Part shown: one piece after another, positions 1 to 8,753 of the stretch | How positions within the stretch are numbered: the first letter of the stretch is position 1 | Layout: each line of letters starts with the position of its first letter | Program-made: the position numbers and the translations under genes | Notes under the pieces: generated by a model | The model's database searches: none | The model's input: only the letters and a program-made list of their open reading frames with translations | Told to the model about the DNA's origin: nothing | Virus record (IMG/VR): IMGVR_UViG_3300037827_000030 | Coordinates: 1 to 20,210 of that record | Length of the DNA: 20,210 bases | Direction: 5' to 3' (one strand) | DNA from: a virus

Positions 1-1860
1 ATAAGTAGCACCACCCAAAAGTTGAGCGCCACCACCGACAACCTGATAAAAATTATAACTATGTGTATGCGCTGCAAGTTCATTTAATAATTGCGTATGT
101 AAATGTTCTCCAGCATTTGTACCCGCAATACTTCCATAAATAGAATTTGGCGGAGTTCCTGCTGAACTATAAGCAATATAAACGCTATTAATTGCATTGC
201 TAAATGTAGTAGAAAGATACATTGTGGTTGAACTTGCAATATCAGATACATAATAAACATTAGTTAGCAATAAATTTCCTGGAAGCGTTCCTGCTGTAGA
301 AAATGTTACAGGCTGTCCTTTATAAAAAACATTGGTTTGAGGAACCGTGATTAGCAAGTTTCCCACTCCATCATTACTACCAGTAAAAAATTGTGACCAT
401 ACATTTTGAGGATAGCCTAAAAATCCTGGTGGTAATGTACCTGTCAAAACACGGCCTAACGATTTTGTTAATGAAATTTGATTATTTGAATTCCAATCTG
501 CAATAGCAGATGCGCCGTAAGTTACGGAGAATCCTGCGCTGTTATACATTTGAGCTATAAAATTTGTTGTACTATTTGTATATTGTACAAACATATTCCA
601 GACCAAACTAAATAACGGCCACGCATCAATATTGGCACGAGAGGACGCATTAGAAGATGCATTTCCGATAGTGCCATCATTCATAACCACCCATCCAAAA
701 GGATAGTAAGCATTTAATGAGGTTCTAATATCCCCTGTTCTGGGCGAATCAATAGTACCGCTTACAACCTCATAGGTTTGAAAGTCATTCACAGGCGCTA
801 CAGCACTTAAATAAACAGAAGGTTTTGCAATATTCATGCTAAATTCAACACCCACAGGTAATGCTATTTGCAGGAACCAACCATCGTCTCCTGCACCACC
901 AGGCGGAAGGGTTGCTGGTGGGAAAGGGAATGGGAAAACAGTTCTAATCCAGTTATCATCAGAAGGTGTTATTGTGACTAGAGTTGCAGGTGCAGGGGAT
1001 ACAACGCCCGTTCCTAGAAACTGAAATAAATTTACCTTTAATACTGCATTTGGAGAACCAGATACATTTTGCGTCCACAAAGTAACAGACGCATTTTGAT
1101 ATTCACTTAAATTTCCAACATGTAAACAGATAGGAATCTGAATATATTTTGTATTTTCAGATGATCCACTATTGCCACATGCCACATTCATATAAAATTC
1201 TGGATTGCCATCGTTTGTCAATTGTGGAAAATTGGTTGCATTTGTAAAGGGCGTAAATGTAACAGTATCAGTTGCGCCAGTTGCATTTTTAACGAATGTC
1301 ATATCGGACATATAGTCAATAAATCCATCATGTTGGCTTGGCGCTATCTTCTGATAATATAGAGTTACTCCATTTAATACATAATTAGGTGTAGTAGGTC
1401 CAAATGTTAATGTTGGAGAACCTGCATTTCTCCAAAATACATTATTAGTAATTAGATTTGTTAATGTTGAAAGGAATGAATTAGTAGATCCTGGGTTGGA
1501 TACAAATGGAAAATTTTGTCGGGTAAATTGCCGCTGGCCATTTGAATTATCAACAGTCACGTAATAGGGCTGAAAGGTTGTATTATCTAACTCACTGTAG
1601 GGATACCAGAAAGGTATCGTATCATTCCCATTCGCATCTGTAATCGTGCCAGCAGCGCTTAAAACTAGAGGGTTGGGTAATTGAGTATAGGTATAAGACC
1701 CTGCTGTACCTGTTTGGTAATACCAGTTTTTAAGCGTAGTACGGCTATTGTCTTGATAGCACGTAATAACACCGTTTGACATGGCAGCATCAGTTGCATT
1801 GTCTGAGAAATAATCTTGCAAGATAGCTGCACTAATAAGCAGCGCTTTATTGATAGCCAT
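1..1860 (-). CDS. Tail fibre / collar-domain protein, 3' end outside window
   Basis: Reading from ATG at 1860, the frame stays open for 620 codons to the window edge, so the C-terminus is missing. The N-terminus (MAINKALLISAAILQDYF, then a YQTGTAGSYTYTQLPNP stretch) matches a start I know from phage tail fibre-type proteins. The middle is beta-rich and Asn/Thr/Ser-rich. From about residue 385 a segment with FGWVVMNDGTIG, DAWPLFSLVW and SLGRVLTG follows the layout of a phage tail collar domain. Near residue 585 a GEHLHTQLLNELAAHTH stretch resembles the His-containing motif at the end of collar domains. It is the last gene visible in the operon, after the ejection proteins, where P22-like phages keep tail needle and tailspike genes. 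An AAGGAT site lies about 9 bases upstream of the start. Structural role is likely; receptor specificity cannot be read. Confidence 0.75.
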   Translation of the reverse strand, partial: MAINKALLISAAILQDYFSDNATDAAMSNGVITCYQDNSRTTLKNWYYQTGTAGSYTYTQLPNPLVLSAAGTITDANGNDTIPFWYPYSELDNTTFQPYYVTVDNSNGQRQFTRQNFPFVSNPGSTNSFLSTLTNLITNNVFWRNAGSPTLTFGPTTPNYVLNGVTLYYQKIAPSQHDGFIDYMSDMTFVKNATGATDTVTFTPFTNATNFPQLTNDGNPEFYMNVACGNSGSSENTKYIQIPICLHVGNLSEYQNASVTLWTQNVSGSPNAVLKVNLFQFLGTGVVSPAPATLVTITPSDDNWIRTVFPFPFPPATLPPGGAGDDGWFLQIALPVGVEFSMNIAKPSVYLSAVAPVNDFQTYEVVSGTIDSPRTGDIRTSLNAYYPFGWVVMNDGTIGNASSNASSRANIDAWPLFSLVWNMFVQYTNSTTNFIAQMYNSAGFSVTYGASAIADWNSNNQISLTKSLGRVLTGTLPPGFLGYPQNVWSQFFTGSNDGVGNLLITVPQTNVFYKGQPVTFSTAGTLPGNLLLTNVYYVSDIASSTTMYLSTTFSNAINSVYIAYSSAGTPPNSIYGSIAGTNAGEHLHTQLLNELAAHTHSYNFYQVVGGGAQLLGGATY

Positions 1861-1882
1861 TCCTTGGCATCCTTTAATTTAA

Positions 1883-1899
1883 AGCAATATCCTATTGCT
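1883..1899 (-). promoter_or_regulatory. Hairpin upstream of the tail-fibre gene
   Basis: A perfect 7-bp inverted repeat (AGCAATA / TATTGCT) with a 3-base loop sits in the 57-base gap between the ejection protein and the tail fibre gene. On the minus strand it is followed by TTTAAATT and then the SD of the fibre gene. It could be a weak attenuator or a messenger-stabilising hairpin; the U-run is too poor to call a full terminator. Confidence 0.45.
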
Positions 1900-1917
1900 A
1901 GTTTTCAATTTTATACG

Positions 1918-3768
1918 TTAATGTGTTCCATGGGTAGCTTTTTTGAAAGCTTTACCTAGGTAAGCCCCTATTAAATCTTCTGGTTTAAGTTTTAATCCAT
2001 GAACAGCAGCAATCCCTAATCCACCACCAATAATAGTCCTAATCATATTATTCATTTTTATCTTTTTTTCTTGTTTACGATTGAAATCTTCTTCATAAGA
2101 TTTTTGCATCTCTTTTTGTTTTGATTGAGATAAATTTTCTGCCTCTTTTTTAGCCGAATCCATTTGTCTTTGTCTTGCATTAGCTAACTGAACTCTTTTA
2201 TTTTCTTCAGCTTCTCTCACTTTTTTTAATTTTTCTATTAATTGTTCATTTTGTTTATTTTGTTCTATAATGGCTTTCTCAGACTCAACATTGTTTCTTA
2301 AGTTTTTAAATGCTTGCTCATAATATGGATGGATATAAGAAGAAAGACCTTTTTTCTCTAAAGATTTCCTAGCATTTAATAAATTTTTAGGCGCATTTTC
2401 ACTTCCAGTTATACCAGATCCAATGTGGACAATTCTTGCACGATTATCCGAGGTTAAATCATTTGCAACTTTTGTAATATTTTCTTCTGGATTTTTAAAT
2501 ATAGAAGTTATTTGACTTGCAGTAGGATTTTTTATTTTTCCAGTGGCAATGTCCTTAAGATTTTTATCAGAATGATATGGGATAACGTTATTTTCCCAAT
2601 CAGTAGTAGCATCTTTATATTGTTTGCCTAACTTTGGGTCAATTTTATTAAGTTGATTATCCATATCTTGCTTTAAGGTATCTCGCATATTGGCATATTT
2701 AGATAATTTATTTTTACCTAATTCATCTAAATTACCAGCATCTTTCTGTTTTTTTAAATAGCCAATTTCAGAACCTAATTCACTTTGTAATTTATGGTGA
2801 TTTTCTATACTTTTATTTTCCATTAATTCATCATGTAATTTTTGAATATTTTCATCAGGAAAATTATTATCTCTGTATTTTTCAATATATTTACCATTAT
2901 CTACAGGCATATTTTTAACTTTAATTGGTTCACCAGTTGCATAGCTTTCATTTTCTGTAGGTTTATTGAAAATTGTATCATATTTTTTTTGGTGAATAGC
3001 TTTCACGCTATCATAAGAATTTTTAATTCCAGTGGCTAATTGTTTCCCCGAATCTTCTATTTCACGCTTTCCAACTATTCCGTTATGCAATTCAGTTGCA
3101 ATAGGTTCAGATAAAAATTGTGGGTTTTTTTCCTCTAAAAAAGAAGGGGGTTTAAAAGGAATATTAGTAAACTCAGATTCTGAAGATGGAAAAGTTACTT
3201 TTGGTTTAAAATCTATTGTAGGTGCTTGTTGTTTAGATCCAAATATTTTATTTCCGATACCATGTGTAACTGCACTTATGATCGCATCTTCAATTGAGCT
3301 CCTAACACGACCACCTGGCTTCAATCCTAACATGGAATCAATTAAACCTTTCTGTCCTGGCTCAAATTGAGTTGCCCCATAAGTTCCTGCGCCAAGTGTT
3401 GAACCTATCAATGATCCCCCTCCCCCAACTGCAAATGGTGCATATTGGCCAATTGCTTCCGCTACAGGATTAGGATTTTTCTGTCTAATATCTGGCATGT
3501 TAGGCATATTTTGGCCATATGCCATTTTAGCAATATTTGATCCTGCTTTCCCAAAACCATATAAAGCATCTTGTACATTTCCCAATGCACTATGATCTAA
3601 TCCAATAATAGACTGAAGAGCGTTACTCATATCAAACGGATTAGATGGATTAGGAGATTGTCTATCACCTTTTTTTTGTAAAGGTTGTGATAAATCAGGA
3701 TAGTTATTAGAAGCTCCTTTTTGCAAAGGTTGTGATAAATCAGGATATTTAATAGCTTTAGTTGCCAT
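1918..3768 (-). CDS. Large ejection / internal virion protein (P22 gp16-like position)
   Basis: A 616-aa protein. Residues 8-17 and 23-32 are identical decapeptides (YPDLSQPLQK). Residues about 107-150 form a glycine-rich hydrophobic patch (FAVGGGGSLIGSTLGAG), followed by a long Lys/Asn-rich helical region. Residues about 520-575 are a highly charged Gln/Lys/Glu coiled coil. Near the end, residues 575-592 (MIRTIIGGGLGIAAVHGL) look membrane-active, and a short basic tail follows. This design (Gly-rich patch, coiled coil, amphipathic end) fits proteins packaged in the head and ejected with the DNA across the cell envelope. It is the third of three consecutive ejection-type genes, starting one base after the stop of the gene at 3770. 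No lysozyme or protease motif is visible. The assignment rests on position and composition, not on a family match. Confidence 0.6.
   Translation of the reverse strand: MATKAIKYPDLSQPLQKGASNNYPDLSQPLQKKGDRQSPNPSNPFDMSNALQSIIGLDHSALGNVQDALYGFGKAGSNIAKMAYGQNMPNMPDIRQKNPNPVAEAIGQYAPFAVGGGGSLIGSTLGAGTYGATQFEPGQKGLIDSMLGLKPGGRVRSSIEDAIISAVTHGIGNKIFGSKQQAPTIDFKPKVTFPSSESEFTNIPFKPPSFLEEKNPQFLSEPIATELHNGIVGKREIEDSGKQLATGIKNSYDSVKAIHQKKYDTIFNKPTENESYATGEPIKVKNMPVDNGKYIEKYRDNNFPDENIQKLHDELMENKSIENHHKLQSELGSEIGYLKKQKDAGNLDELGKNKLSKYANMRDTLKQDMDNQLNKIDPKLGKQYKDATTDWENNVIPYHSDKNLKDIATGKIKNPTASQITSIFKNPEENITKVANDLTSDNRARIVHIGSGITGSENAPKNLLNARKSLEKKGLSSYIHPYYEQAFKNLRNNVESEKAIIEQNKQNEQLIEKLKKVREAEENKRVQLANARQRQMDSAKKEAENLSQSKQKEMQKSYEEDFNRKQEKKIKMNNMIRTIIGGGLGIAAVHGLKLKPEDLIGAYLGKAFKKATHGTH
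3676..3750 (-). repeat. Two 30-bp in-frame direct repeats at the 5' end of the ejection gene
   Basis: Copies at 3676-3705 and 3721-3750 are 45 bp apart (15 codons) and nearly identical. They encode YPDLSQPLQK twice. The few differences are scattered, which indicates a fairly recent tandem duplication inside the coding region. Confidence 0.85.
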
Positions 3769-3769
3769 A

Positions 3770-5044
3770 TTATTTCACCCGTTTAAACCCATTTTTAAGA
3801 GCGGCAGCATTATTTTCATCGCTATTATAAACAGCCACTCTTTTTTTATCTGGTCTCATCCACCAAGATGTATTTTCTGGAGGTGATTCTGCTATATTAG
3901 GGTTATTTTTAGGATTTTCAGTGTTATTTTGTTGTACTGAATTATTTCCTGTAAATGGAACAGGATTCATTTGTTGCTGCATAGATAGTAGCTTTGAATT
4001 TAATACGGATAATTGATTCATGACTCTTGGCTTATATCCGGTAGTTTCTCCTGATAATGGTTCTAAAATACTATTAATATAATCTAAAGATTGATCAGAT
4101 GAAGCTATTCCAGGAAATGCAGGTAATAATTCTTTTGCCATTTGCATTTTGTTTGTTTGCCATTCAGCGTAACGGCTAATCATGTTAGGATCAATACCAA
4201 TTTTATTTTCTAATCCTGGAACAAATCTTCCGAAACCTGGAAGATATTTTGCTACAAGACCTCCTCCCATAGATGCGCCTGTTTTAAACATAGATTCAGG
4301 TTTAAAAAATTCTTGTGATTGCTCTACATACTTATCAAATCGTGGCATAACTCTACGTAAAGCATTTATACCCTGTACATTAGTTTCAATAGTATTTTCT
4401 CCGGGTTGAGCATACGATTTATGAGTATTGGGGTCATAAAAAAGTGTATTTCCTGCATGTACTTGTTCTTGAGTTGCAGCAAGAGATTTCGCAGAAGCAC
4501 TTGTAGGTAAGTCTTTCCCAGCTTGAGGCAAAGAGGGGTTATAACCATTATTTCCTTGTGCTCCTGCTTGCCCAACGCCTGAACCTGAAGAACCATTTAC
4601 CCAAGCTTGATGTTCTGGTGTACCGTCTGGTGGCTCAGGTGGATTTCCATTATTTCCAGATCCAGAAGGCATTGGATTGTTTGTTCCACCTCCCATCGAA
4701 GAGCCATTGCCGTTATTTAAATTATTAGAGCCTCCAAAAAGATTATTAAAAACATTTCCGGCAGGATTGCCAGAATTATTCTCTCCGTTTTGAGATAGTA
4801 ATTGTTGAATGGCATCCATAATTCCCTGCCCTTTATCGCCCATCATAGCCATTGCTAACGGATTAGATGCAATTTGAGCTAATGGCGCAAATTTTTTACT
4901 AAAAATATCAGCTTGGGCTGCTTGTGGAGCATATTTTGTAGTTACAGCATTTTGATAATTTTTCATAGCATTAGACACAAGATTAGCATAGGGGCTAACT
5001 TGTTCAGGCGTTCCTGGCTGATAATTATTAAATGAAATAGGCAT
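3770..5044 (-). CDS. Gly/Asn-rich virion protein, probable ejection protein
   Basis: A 424-aa protein of no family I recognise. Residues 1-80 look helical and Ala/Gln-rich. Residues about 85-190 are a low-complexity linker rich in Gly, Asn, Pro and Ser. Residues about 195-350 form a second helical domain. The C-terminus (WWMRPDKKRVAVYNSDENN) resembles the short modules that end many phage virion proteins. The start has a clean AGGAG site that overlaps the stop of the upstream gene (TAG at 5054-5056). It stands between two genes of ejection-protein type, in the place of the P22 gp7/gp20/gp16 block, so packaging in the capsid and release with the DNA is the likely role. That is inference from context. 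Confidence 0.55.
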   Translation of the reverse strand: MPISFNNYQPGTPEQVSPYANLVSNAMKNYQNAVTTKYAPQAAQADIFSKKFAPLAQIASNPLAMAMMGDKGQGIMDAIQQLLSQNGENNSGNPAGNVFNNLFGGSNNLNNGNGSSMGGGTNNPMPSGSGNNGNPPEPPDGTPEHQAWVNGSSGSGVGQAGAQGNNGYNPSLPQAGKDLPTSASAKSLAATQEQVHAGNTLFYDPNTHKSYAQPGENTIETNVQGINALRRVMPRFDKYVEQSQEFFKPESMFKTGASMGGGLVAKYLPGFGRFVPGLENKIGIDPNMISRYAEWQTNKMQMAKELLPAFPGIASSDQSLDYINSILEPLSGETTGYKPRVMNQLSVLNSKLLSMQQQMNPVPFTGNNSVQQNNTENPKNNPNIAESPPENTSWWMRPDKKRVAVYNSDENNAAALKNGFKRVK

Positions 5045-5053
5045 TTTAGTCTC

Positions 5054-5710
5054 CTACAAAAATGCTGCCAATAAGGAAGCACCGCCCGTAATATTGCTTA
5101 ACATAGAGTTTTGGGCTTCGTTTTGATTCTCTGCCCCTGCGTAAGCTAAGTTTCCTTTCTGTGCTAAAATTTGTGCAATTTGTTCTGCTAAATTACCTGA
5201 TGCTTGCTGCCCTTGATGGAAGATATCTTGTGTTCCAGTTAAACCAGTTCCATAAAGTTCTGTAGCCGGTTTTAGCCAATTATAATATTCCTGATTACCC
5301 AAATTAGTTCCAATTTGTTGATTTTCAAATTCATGCTCAGGCGACCCAGCCATACCTCCTGCTGCTGCCGCATGCCCTGCGCCTTGTAATGCTTGCTGTA
5401 AAGCAAATTTAAAGCCAGGGGATTGTTGAAAGCCTTGGCCTATCTGGTTTAGTTTGCCACCAGGATTAGACATTAAACTTTGAAATTCAGGCTGCGCAGC
5501 GCCTAAAGCAGTTTGTCCGGCTTTAACGTAGGGTTGATAATAAGGGCTTATTTGTCCTGGAATTTGATTCAGATAAGGCATTGCTGCATCGGCAGGGTTT
5601 GTATTGTCATTCATCATGCCAAATAAACCTGCACCAATACCGCCCGCTCCAGCTGCTTTGCCAAAGTTTGATGCATTTCCATATTTTCCAATAAAATCGC
5701 CGAAATCCAT
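5054..5710 (-). CDS. Glycine/alanine-rich internal virion (DNA ejection) protein
   Basis: A 218-aa protein with an N-terminal Gly/Ala segment (AAGAGGIGAGLFG, residues about 19-31). The central motif FQQSPGFKFALQQALQGAGHAAAAGGMAGSPEHE falls at residues about 93-126 and is followed by a Tyr/Asn-containing helix (EYYNWL). This arrangement is one I know from a widespread family of phage internal virion or DNA-transfer proteins, comparable in position to P22 gp7. The C-terminal half is Gln/Ala-rich and helical. It is the first of three ejection-type genes. An AAAAGGA site lies about 9 bases before the ATG, and the stop codon lies inside the SD of the next gene, which suggests translational coupling. 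Confidence 0.7.
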   Translation of the reverse strand: MDFGDFIGKYGNASNFGKAAGAGGIGAGLFGMMNDNTNPADAAMPYLNQIPGQISPYYQPYVKAGQTALGAAQPEFQSLMSNPGGKLNQIGQGFQQSPGFKFALQQALQGAGHAAAAGGMAGSPEHEFENQQIGTNLGNQEYYNWLKPATELYGTGLTGTQDIFHQGQQASGNLAEQIAQILAQKGNLAYAGAENQNEAQNSMLSNITGGASLLAAFL

Positions 5711-5742
5711 GGCTAAATCCTTTTAGTCCAAAGTTTAAAACA

Positions 5743-5925
5743 TTATAACAATAAAAACGCACCACCACTAACAGTTGCAGTCCATACTGCTTGTGGTGCT
5801 GGTGTTCCATTTGCAGATCCTGCTGTTGTGCAAATATAGAGTATAGAATCTGTTGTGTCATAACATAAATAATTTAATCCGCCGCCAACATTGCCATTCG
5901 GATTGCCTGCATAAGTTGTCATCAT
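5743..5925 (-). CDS. Small virion-associated protein, 60 aa
   Basis: A short beta-rich protein (MMTTYAGNPNGNVGGG, then a YDTTDSILYICTTAG strand pair and an AVWTATV end). The segment 'DTT..ILYICT.AG......VWTA' is familiar from small phage structural proteins and from fibre subdomains. The start at 5925 forms an ATGA overlap with the stop of the upstream gene. GGTGG lies five bases before it. An in-frame ATG at 5934 and one at 5922 are alternatives; 5925 is preferred for the overlap and the SD spacing. Its likely role is a minor tail or head-surface component. Confidence 0.65.
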   Translation of the reverse strand: MMTTYAGNPNGNVGGGLNYLCYDTTDSILYICTTAGSANGTPAPQAVWTATVSGGAFLLL

Positions 5926-6308
5926 AATAACCACCAGCCCGCAGTCGATACATTGGGAGGAGTTGACGCATCATAGGTAATAGAGAACACATTAGCTGCT
6001 CTATTCGTTGAATCAAAGACCTGTGCGCCACTTATATCAGGCAGGAATACTTGACTACCGCCTGACTGGTTCTGAGGTAATGGCAAGCCTATATAGGGCG
6101 TATAAATCGCTGTGATCGTTGCCATTTGAGTTGCCGTCAATAAAGGTAATCGCAAACCCTCATTGCTAAAGTTTTTCTGCAATCCTTGAAATAACGAACT
6201 AAACGCCAACATCCAAGATTGCGTAAAATTACCTTCCTTATCCACTGAATGAGGATCTCGCGGAACATCAGGAAAAATTGCCTGTGGTATACTTGTTTGT
6301 GTCGTCAT
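5922..6308 (-). CDS. Conserved phage structural protein, 128 aa
   Basis: The N-terminal half has Pro-rich and helical parts (IFPDVPRDPHSVDKEGN, SWMLAFSSLFQGLQKNF). The second half has beta strands ending in a VSTAGWWLL-type finish. The first segment resembles short proteins that often follow the head-closure protein in podovirus operons. It starts with an ATGA overlap on the gp10-like gene and ends with an ATGA overlap on the 60-aa gene, so all three are probably translated in a coupled fashion. Function is unknown; a head-tail connector or a small tail component would fit. Confidence 0.65.
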   Translation of the reverse strand: MTTQTSIPQAIFPDVPRDPHSVDKEGNFTQSWMLAFSSLFQGLQKNFSNEGLRLPLLTATQMATITAIYTPYIGLPLPQNQSGGSQVFLPDISGAQVFDSTNRAANVFSITYDASTPPNVSTAGWWLL

Positions 6309-8044
6309 TGTCGTGTATTTGCGATCCCGTCAGTTGCTACAAATCTTCCAAGCCCCCAAAACTTAAATAATGGCACCACATCATTCCCTATCCCACACTG
6401 CCACCACATCAATTTATTTTTACGTTGTCCTATAGGATTTAATACATAAGGCATATCATGGCCAAAGGTAGCACCACCATCATAAGATAATGACAAATCA
6501 ACTCTGGGAAGTGACAATGGGCCAAATCCTGTATTTTGATTCTGTTGAAACTTAATAAAATTAAAATCTGTACTATCTGTATTTTGAGCTACTAACACAT
6601 TCAATCCATCTTGTGTCTGTATAAAATTACCATCTTGCGTTATAAGAAATATTGCTGAACCTTGTGTAATGACAAAATTTCCATCTTGAGTAAGCCAGAG
6701 TGCATCACCACCCAAAATCTGTTGCTGATAGTTCGTTTCACCTGATTCAATCGTAAAACCAATGTCATTTATAATTCGATATTCTTGAGAGGGTAATCTA
6801 ATATTTTTACATGTTCTGAATCGTGGTATTTCATTTAATATAGGATTTCCACTAGAATCATTTTGCGTACTATAATCTGTATAGATTGTGTCAAACGCAA
6901 ATAAATTACCGTTTTGTTTACTTACAAAATAATATTGATTATTAAAAAATGCAACTTGCGCTGCAATAAAATAATTTAAGTTTTGATCGGATGCGTGGAA
7001 AAATCTCTTTGTATTAAAATCATAAAATAGTGAAAGATTATCTGTATAGAAATTAATATGATAAATTAAATGCCCATCTTGCCGGTATAAAAATCCTTGC
7101 GAGTCCTGAGGAGCTGTCAATTGTGACATTAAATAATCAATACCATCCGTGGTTATTTTTTCAATGGTACAGCCGTCTGTTGAATAAACAATGATAGGGC
7201 CGCTCCTCTCATTTTGCGCAAGCCATACGACAATGCTATCCATAAATGCAATAGTCGCAGGGTTAAGACAACCGTAATCAATATTGTATTGATTGTTGCG
7301 CTGATACGGAAATAATTGCGCACCCGTATCAAACCATGGCTCAGAGACGACCGACCCTATAACCAGTATAGCATTCCCTTTAGAGGGGAATCTAACCACT
7401 GCTTGTATGGTATCTGGCTTTGTTTGTATTAGACCGATACTTGCAGCATTATTAAGCCATGTAAGCCCATCATTTTGCCCAGATAACCGCCATGTATTGG
7501 TTGCAGCCGGAGAATAGAAATTATCTTGCTTTGCAGCACATAAAAAATAGGTATCGTGAAATGAGACATATCCAGGGGTAAATTGCAGACCTGTAACAAT
7601 CCTAAAAGTTGGAGACAAAGTTGGATCGTATAAATAGAGATTAACACTATCTGATATCAATATCTGCGGTTTATTATTCTCTGCAATATAAACAACGCCC
7701 GTATTAGTTTGCAATGGAACGCCTGGATTAATTAATGTTGCCGTTGAATCAAATGTACGTGAGAGACTTTGATCAAAGAATAAATTAACCAAATAGACAT
7801 TTGAATCTATAACAACAACTAATCTATTGAGTTTAGAGCTTGAATAACATGCGCGACCTACAAGGCCATTTCTAAATGAAGATGAAGGTACTGCAATTTG
7901 ATAGCCGGCGTATGGGACTAAAAAATTGTCACTGATAAACATGTTTAAAGTTTTTTGTATAGAAATCTTTGGGTATCTTCCAAAACTTGAACTTCCCACT
8001 ATGTCTATGGGAATAGAAGAAAAATTATTCCCTCGACTTATCAT
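6305..8044 (-). CDS. P22 gp10-like head-to-tail / packaged DNA stabilisation protein
   Basis: A 579-aa, beta-strand-rich protein, longer than P22 gp10 (472 aa). Its N-terminus (SIQKTLNMFISDNFLVPYAGYQ) parallels the 'NMLATPKE...SSGYLRSFPG' opening of P22 gp10. The body alternates strands with Asp/Asn turns, as in beta-propeller-like tail hub proteins. Residues about 447-487 hold repeated LTQDGNF/ITQDGNF units. It follows the gp4-like gene, the same order as gene 4 then gene 10 in P22, but an HNH gene lies between. gp10 closes the portal channel after packaging and forms the tail hub. The ATG at 8044 lies inside the end of the HNH gene (20-base overlap). Confidence 0.7.
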   Translation of the reverse strand: MISRGNNFSSIPIDIVGSSSFGRYPKISIQKTLNMFISDNFLVPYAGYQIAVPSSSFRNGLVGRACYSSSKLNRLVVVIDSNVYLVNLFFDQSLSRTFDSTATLINPGVPLQTNTGVVYIAENNKPQILISDSVNLYLYDPTLSPTFRIVTGLQFTPGYVSFHDTYFLCAAKQDNFYSPAATNTWRLSGQNDGLTWLNNAASIGLIQTKPDTIQAVVRFPSKGNAILVIGSVVSEPWFDTGAQLFPYQRNNQYNIDYGCLNPATIAFMDSIVVWLAQNERSGPIIVYSTDGCTIEKITTDGIDYLMSQLTAPQDSQGFLYRQDGHLIYHINFYTDNLSLFYDFNTKRFFHASDQNLNYFIAAQVAFFNNQYYFVSKQNGNLFAFDTIYTDYSTQNDSSGNPILNEIPRFRTCKNIRLPSQEYRIINDIGFTIESGETNYQQQILGGDALWLTQDGNFVITQGSAIFLITQDGNFIQTQDGLNVLVAQNTDSTDFNFIKFQQNQNTGFGPLSLPRVDLSLSYDGGATFGHDMPYVLNPIGQRKNKLMWWQCGIGNDVVPLFKFWGLGRFVATDGIANTRQ

Positions 8045-8702
8045 GATAAAATTCCTTTAAATAATTAATTGCTTCCTGCAATAATTCTATAGATTCTAAT
8101 GAATATCCTATTAGACAATTACATTTAGAACATAATAATCCTCTAACAATTCCTGTATTGTGACAATGATCTACGGATAAATCTTTTATTTTATTACTTT
8201 GTTTTGAAAAAGCAGTTTCAAAGTTATTACAAATTTTACATTTATTATTTTGTTCTGATAACATTTTATTATATTGTTCTAAAGTTATTCCATATAATTT
8301 TTTTAATCTATAATTTCTACGTTGATCTATATTATTTTTATAAAATCTTTTAGACCGTTCAGCATACTTTTCTTTGTTATTAATATAATCCTTCGCTTTC
8401 CACTCTCGATCTCTTAATCTAATATGATCAATATTTTTCTTACGAAATTCTCTTGATTTAAAATTTAATAATTCCTTATTTTCTTTTCTATGCGCGCGCA
8501 CTCTTTCTCTAGCGCAAGCTTTACAACTTATATTATTAGGATTTCTAATTCTAACTTCCGATTCAGTAAGATCACCATGTACCTTACAAACTTTCACAAT
8601 ATCATTCATATACACCCCATCAAGTGTTGTCATCAAGGAATGCAAAACCAGGCCATTGATGAGATGGCTTTTCGGTAGCGAACCTATGTTTTGCTGTATC
8701 AT
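8025..8702 (-). CDS. HNH homing endonuclease (endonuclease VII-type zinc fold)
   Basis: The C-terminal part (residues about 135-219) matches the recombination endonuclease VII family. It has YGITLEQYNKML, a CKIC zinc pair (C155, C158), the catalytic VDHCHNTG segment (D178-H181), RGLLCSKCN with the second zinc pair (C191, C194) and N195, then a helix ending in AINYLKEF. An N-terminal C-x2-H (C39, H42) and C60-x2-C63 may bind a second zinc. The middle is Lys/Arg-rich, as expected for DNA contact. Such genes are free-standing mobile endonucleases. It sits between the gp4-like and gp10-like genes and overlaps the latter. The start is uncertain: ATG 8702 has an AGGATG site, while ATG 8609 (MNDIVKVCKVHG) looks more like the usual N-terminus of these enzymes and has GGGGTG upstream. 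Resolvase activity is less likely here. Confidence 0.85.
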   Translation of the reverse strand: MIQQNIGSLPKSHLINGLVLHSLMTTLDGVYMNDIVKVCKVHGDLTESEVRIRNPNNISCKACARERVRAHRKENKELLNFKSREFRKKNIDHIRLRDREWKAKDYINNKEKYAERSKRFYKNNIDQRRNYRLKKLYGITLEQYNKMLSEQNNKCKICNNFETAFSKQSNKIKDLSVDHCHNTGIVRGLLCSKCNCLIGYSLESIELLQEAINYLKEFYHDKSRE

Positions 8703-8753
8703 TTTAACATCCTATAAAAATTAGTAAATAGATAAAAGCTTCAATAAAATCAA

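Noticed and set aside
836-1024. Plus-strand reading frame of 62 codons
   Set aside because: It lies within the long open minus-strand fibre gene, has no SD, and its composition is that of an antisense frame.
2842-3370. Two plus-strand reading frames opposite the large ejection gene
   Set aside because: Ile/Phe-rich antisense shadows of a Lys/Asn-rich coding region without ribosome sites.
5607-5861. Minus-strand frame of 84 codons overlapping the 60-aa and ejection genes
   Set aside because: It overlaps two better supported genes in another frame, is rich in Cys/Tyr/Trp typical of non-coding frames, and lacks a ribosome site.
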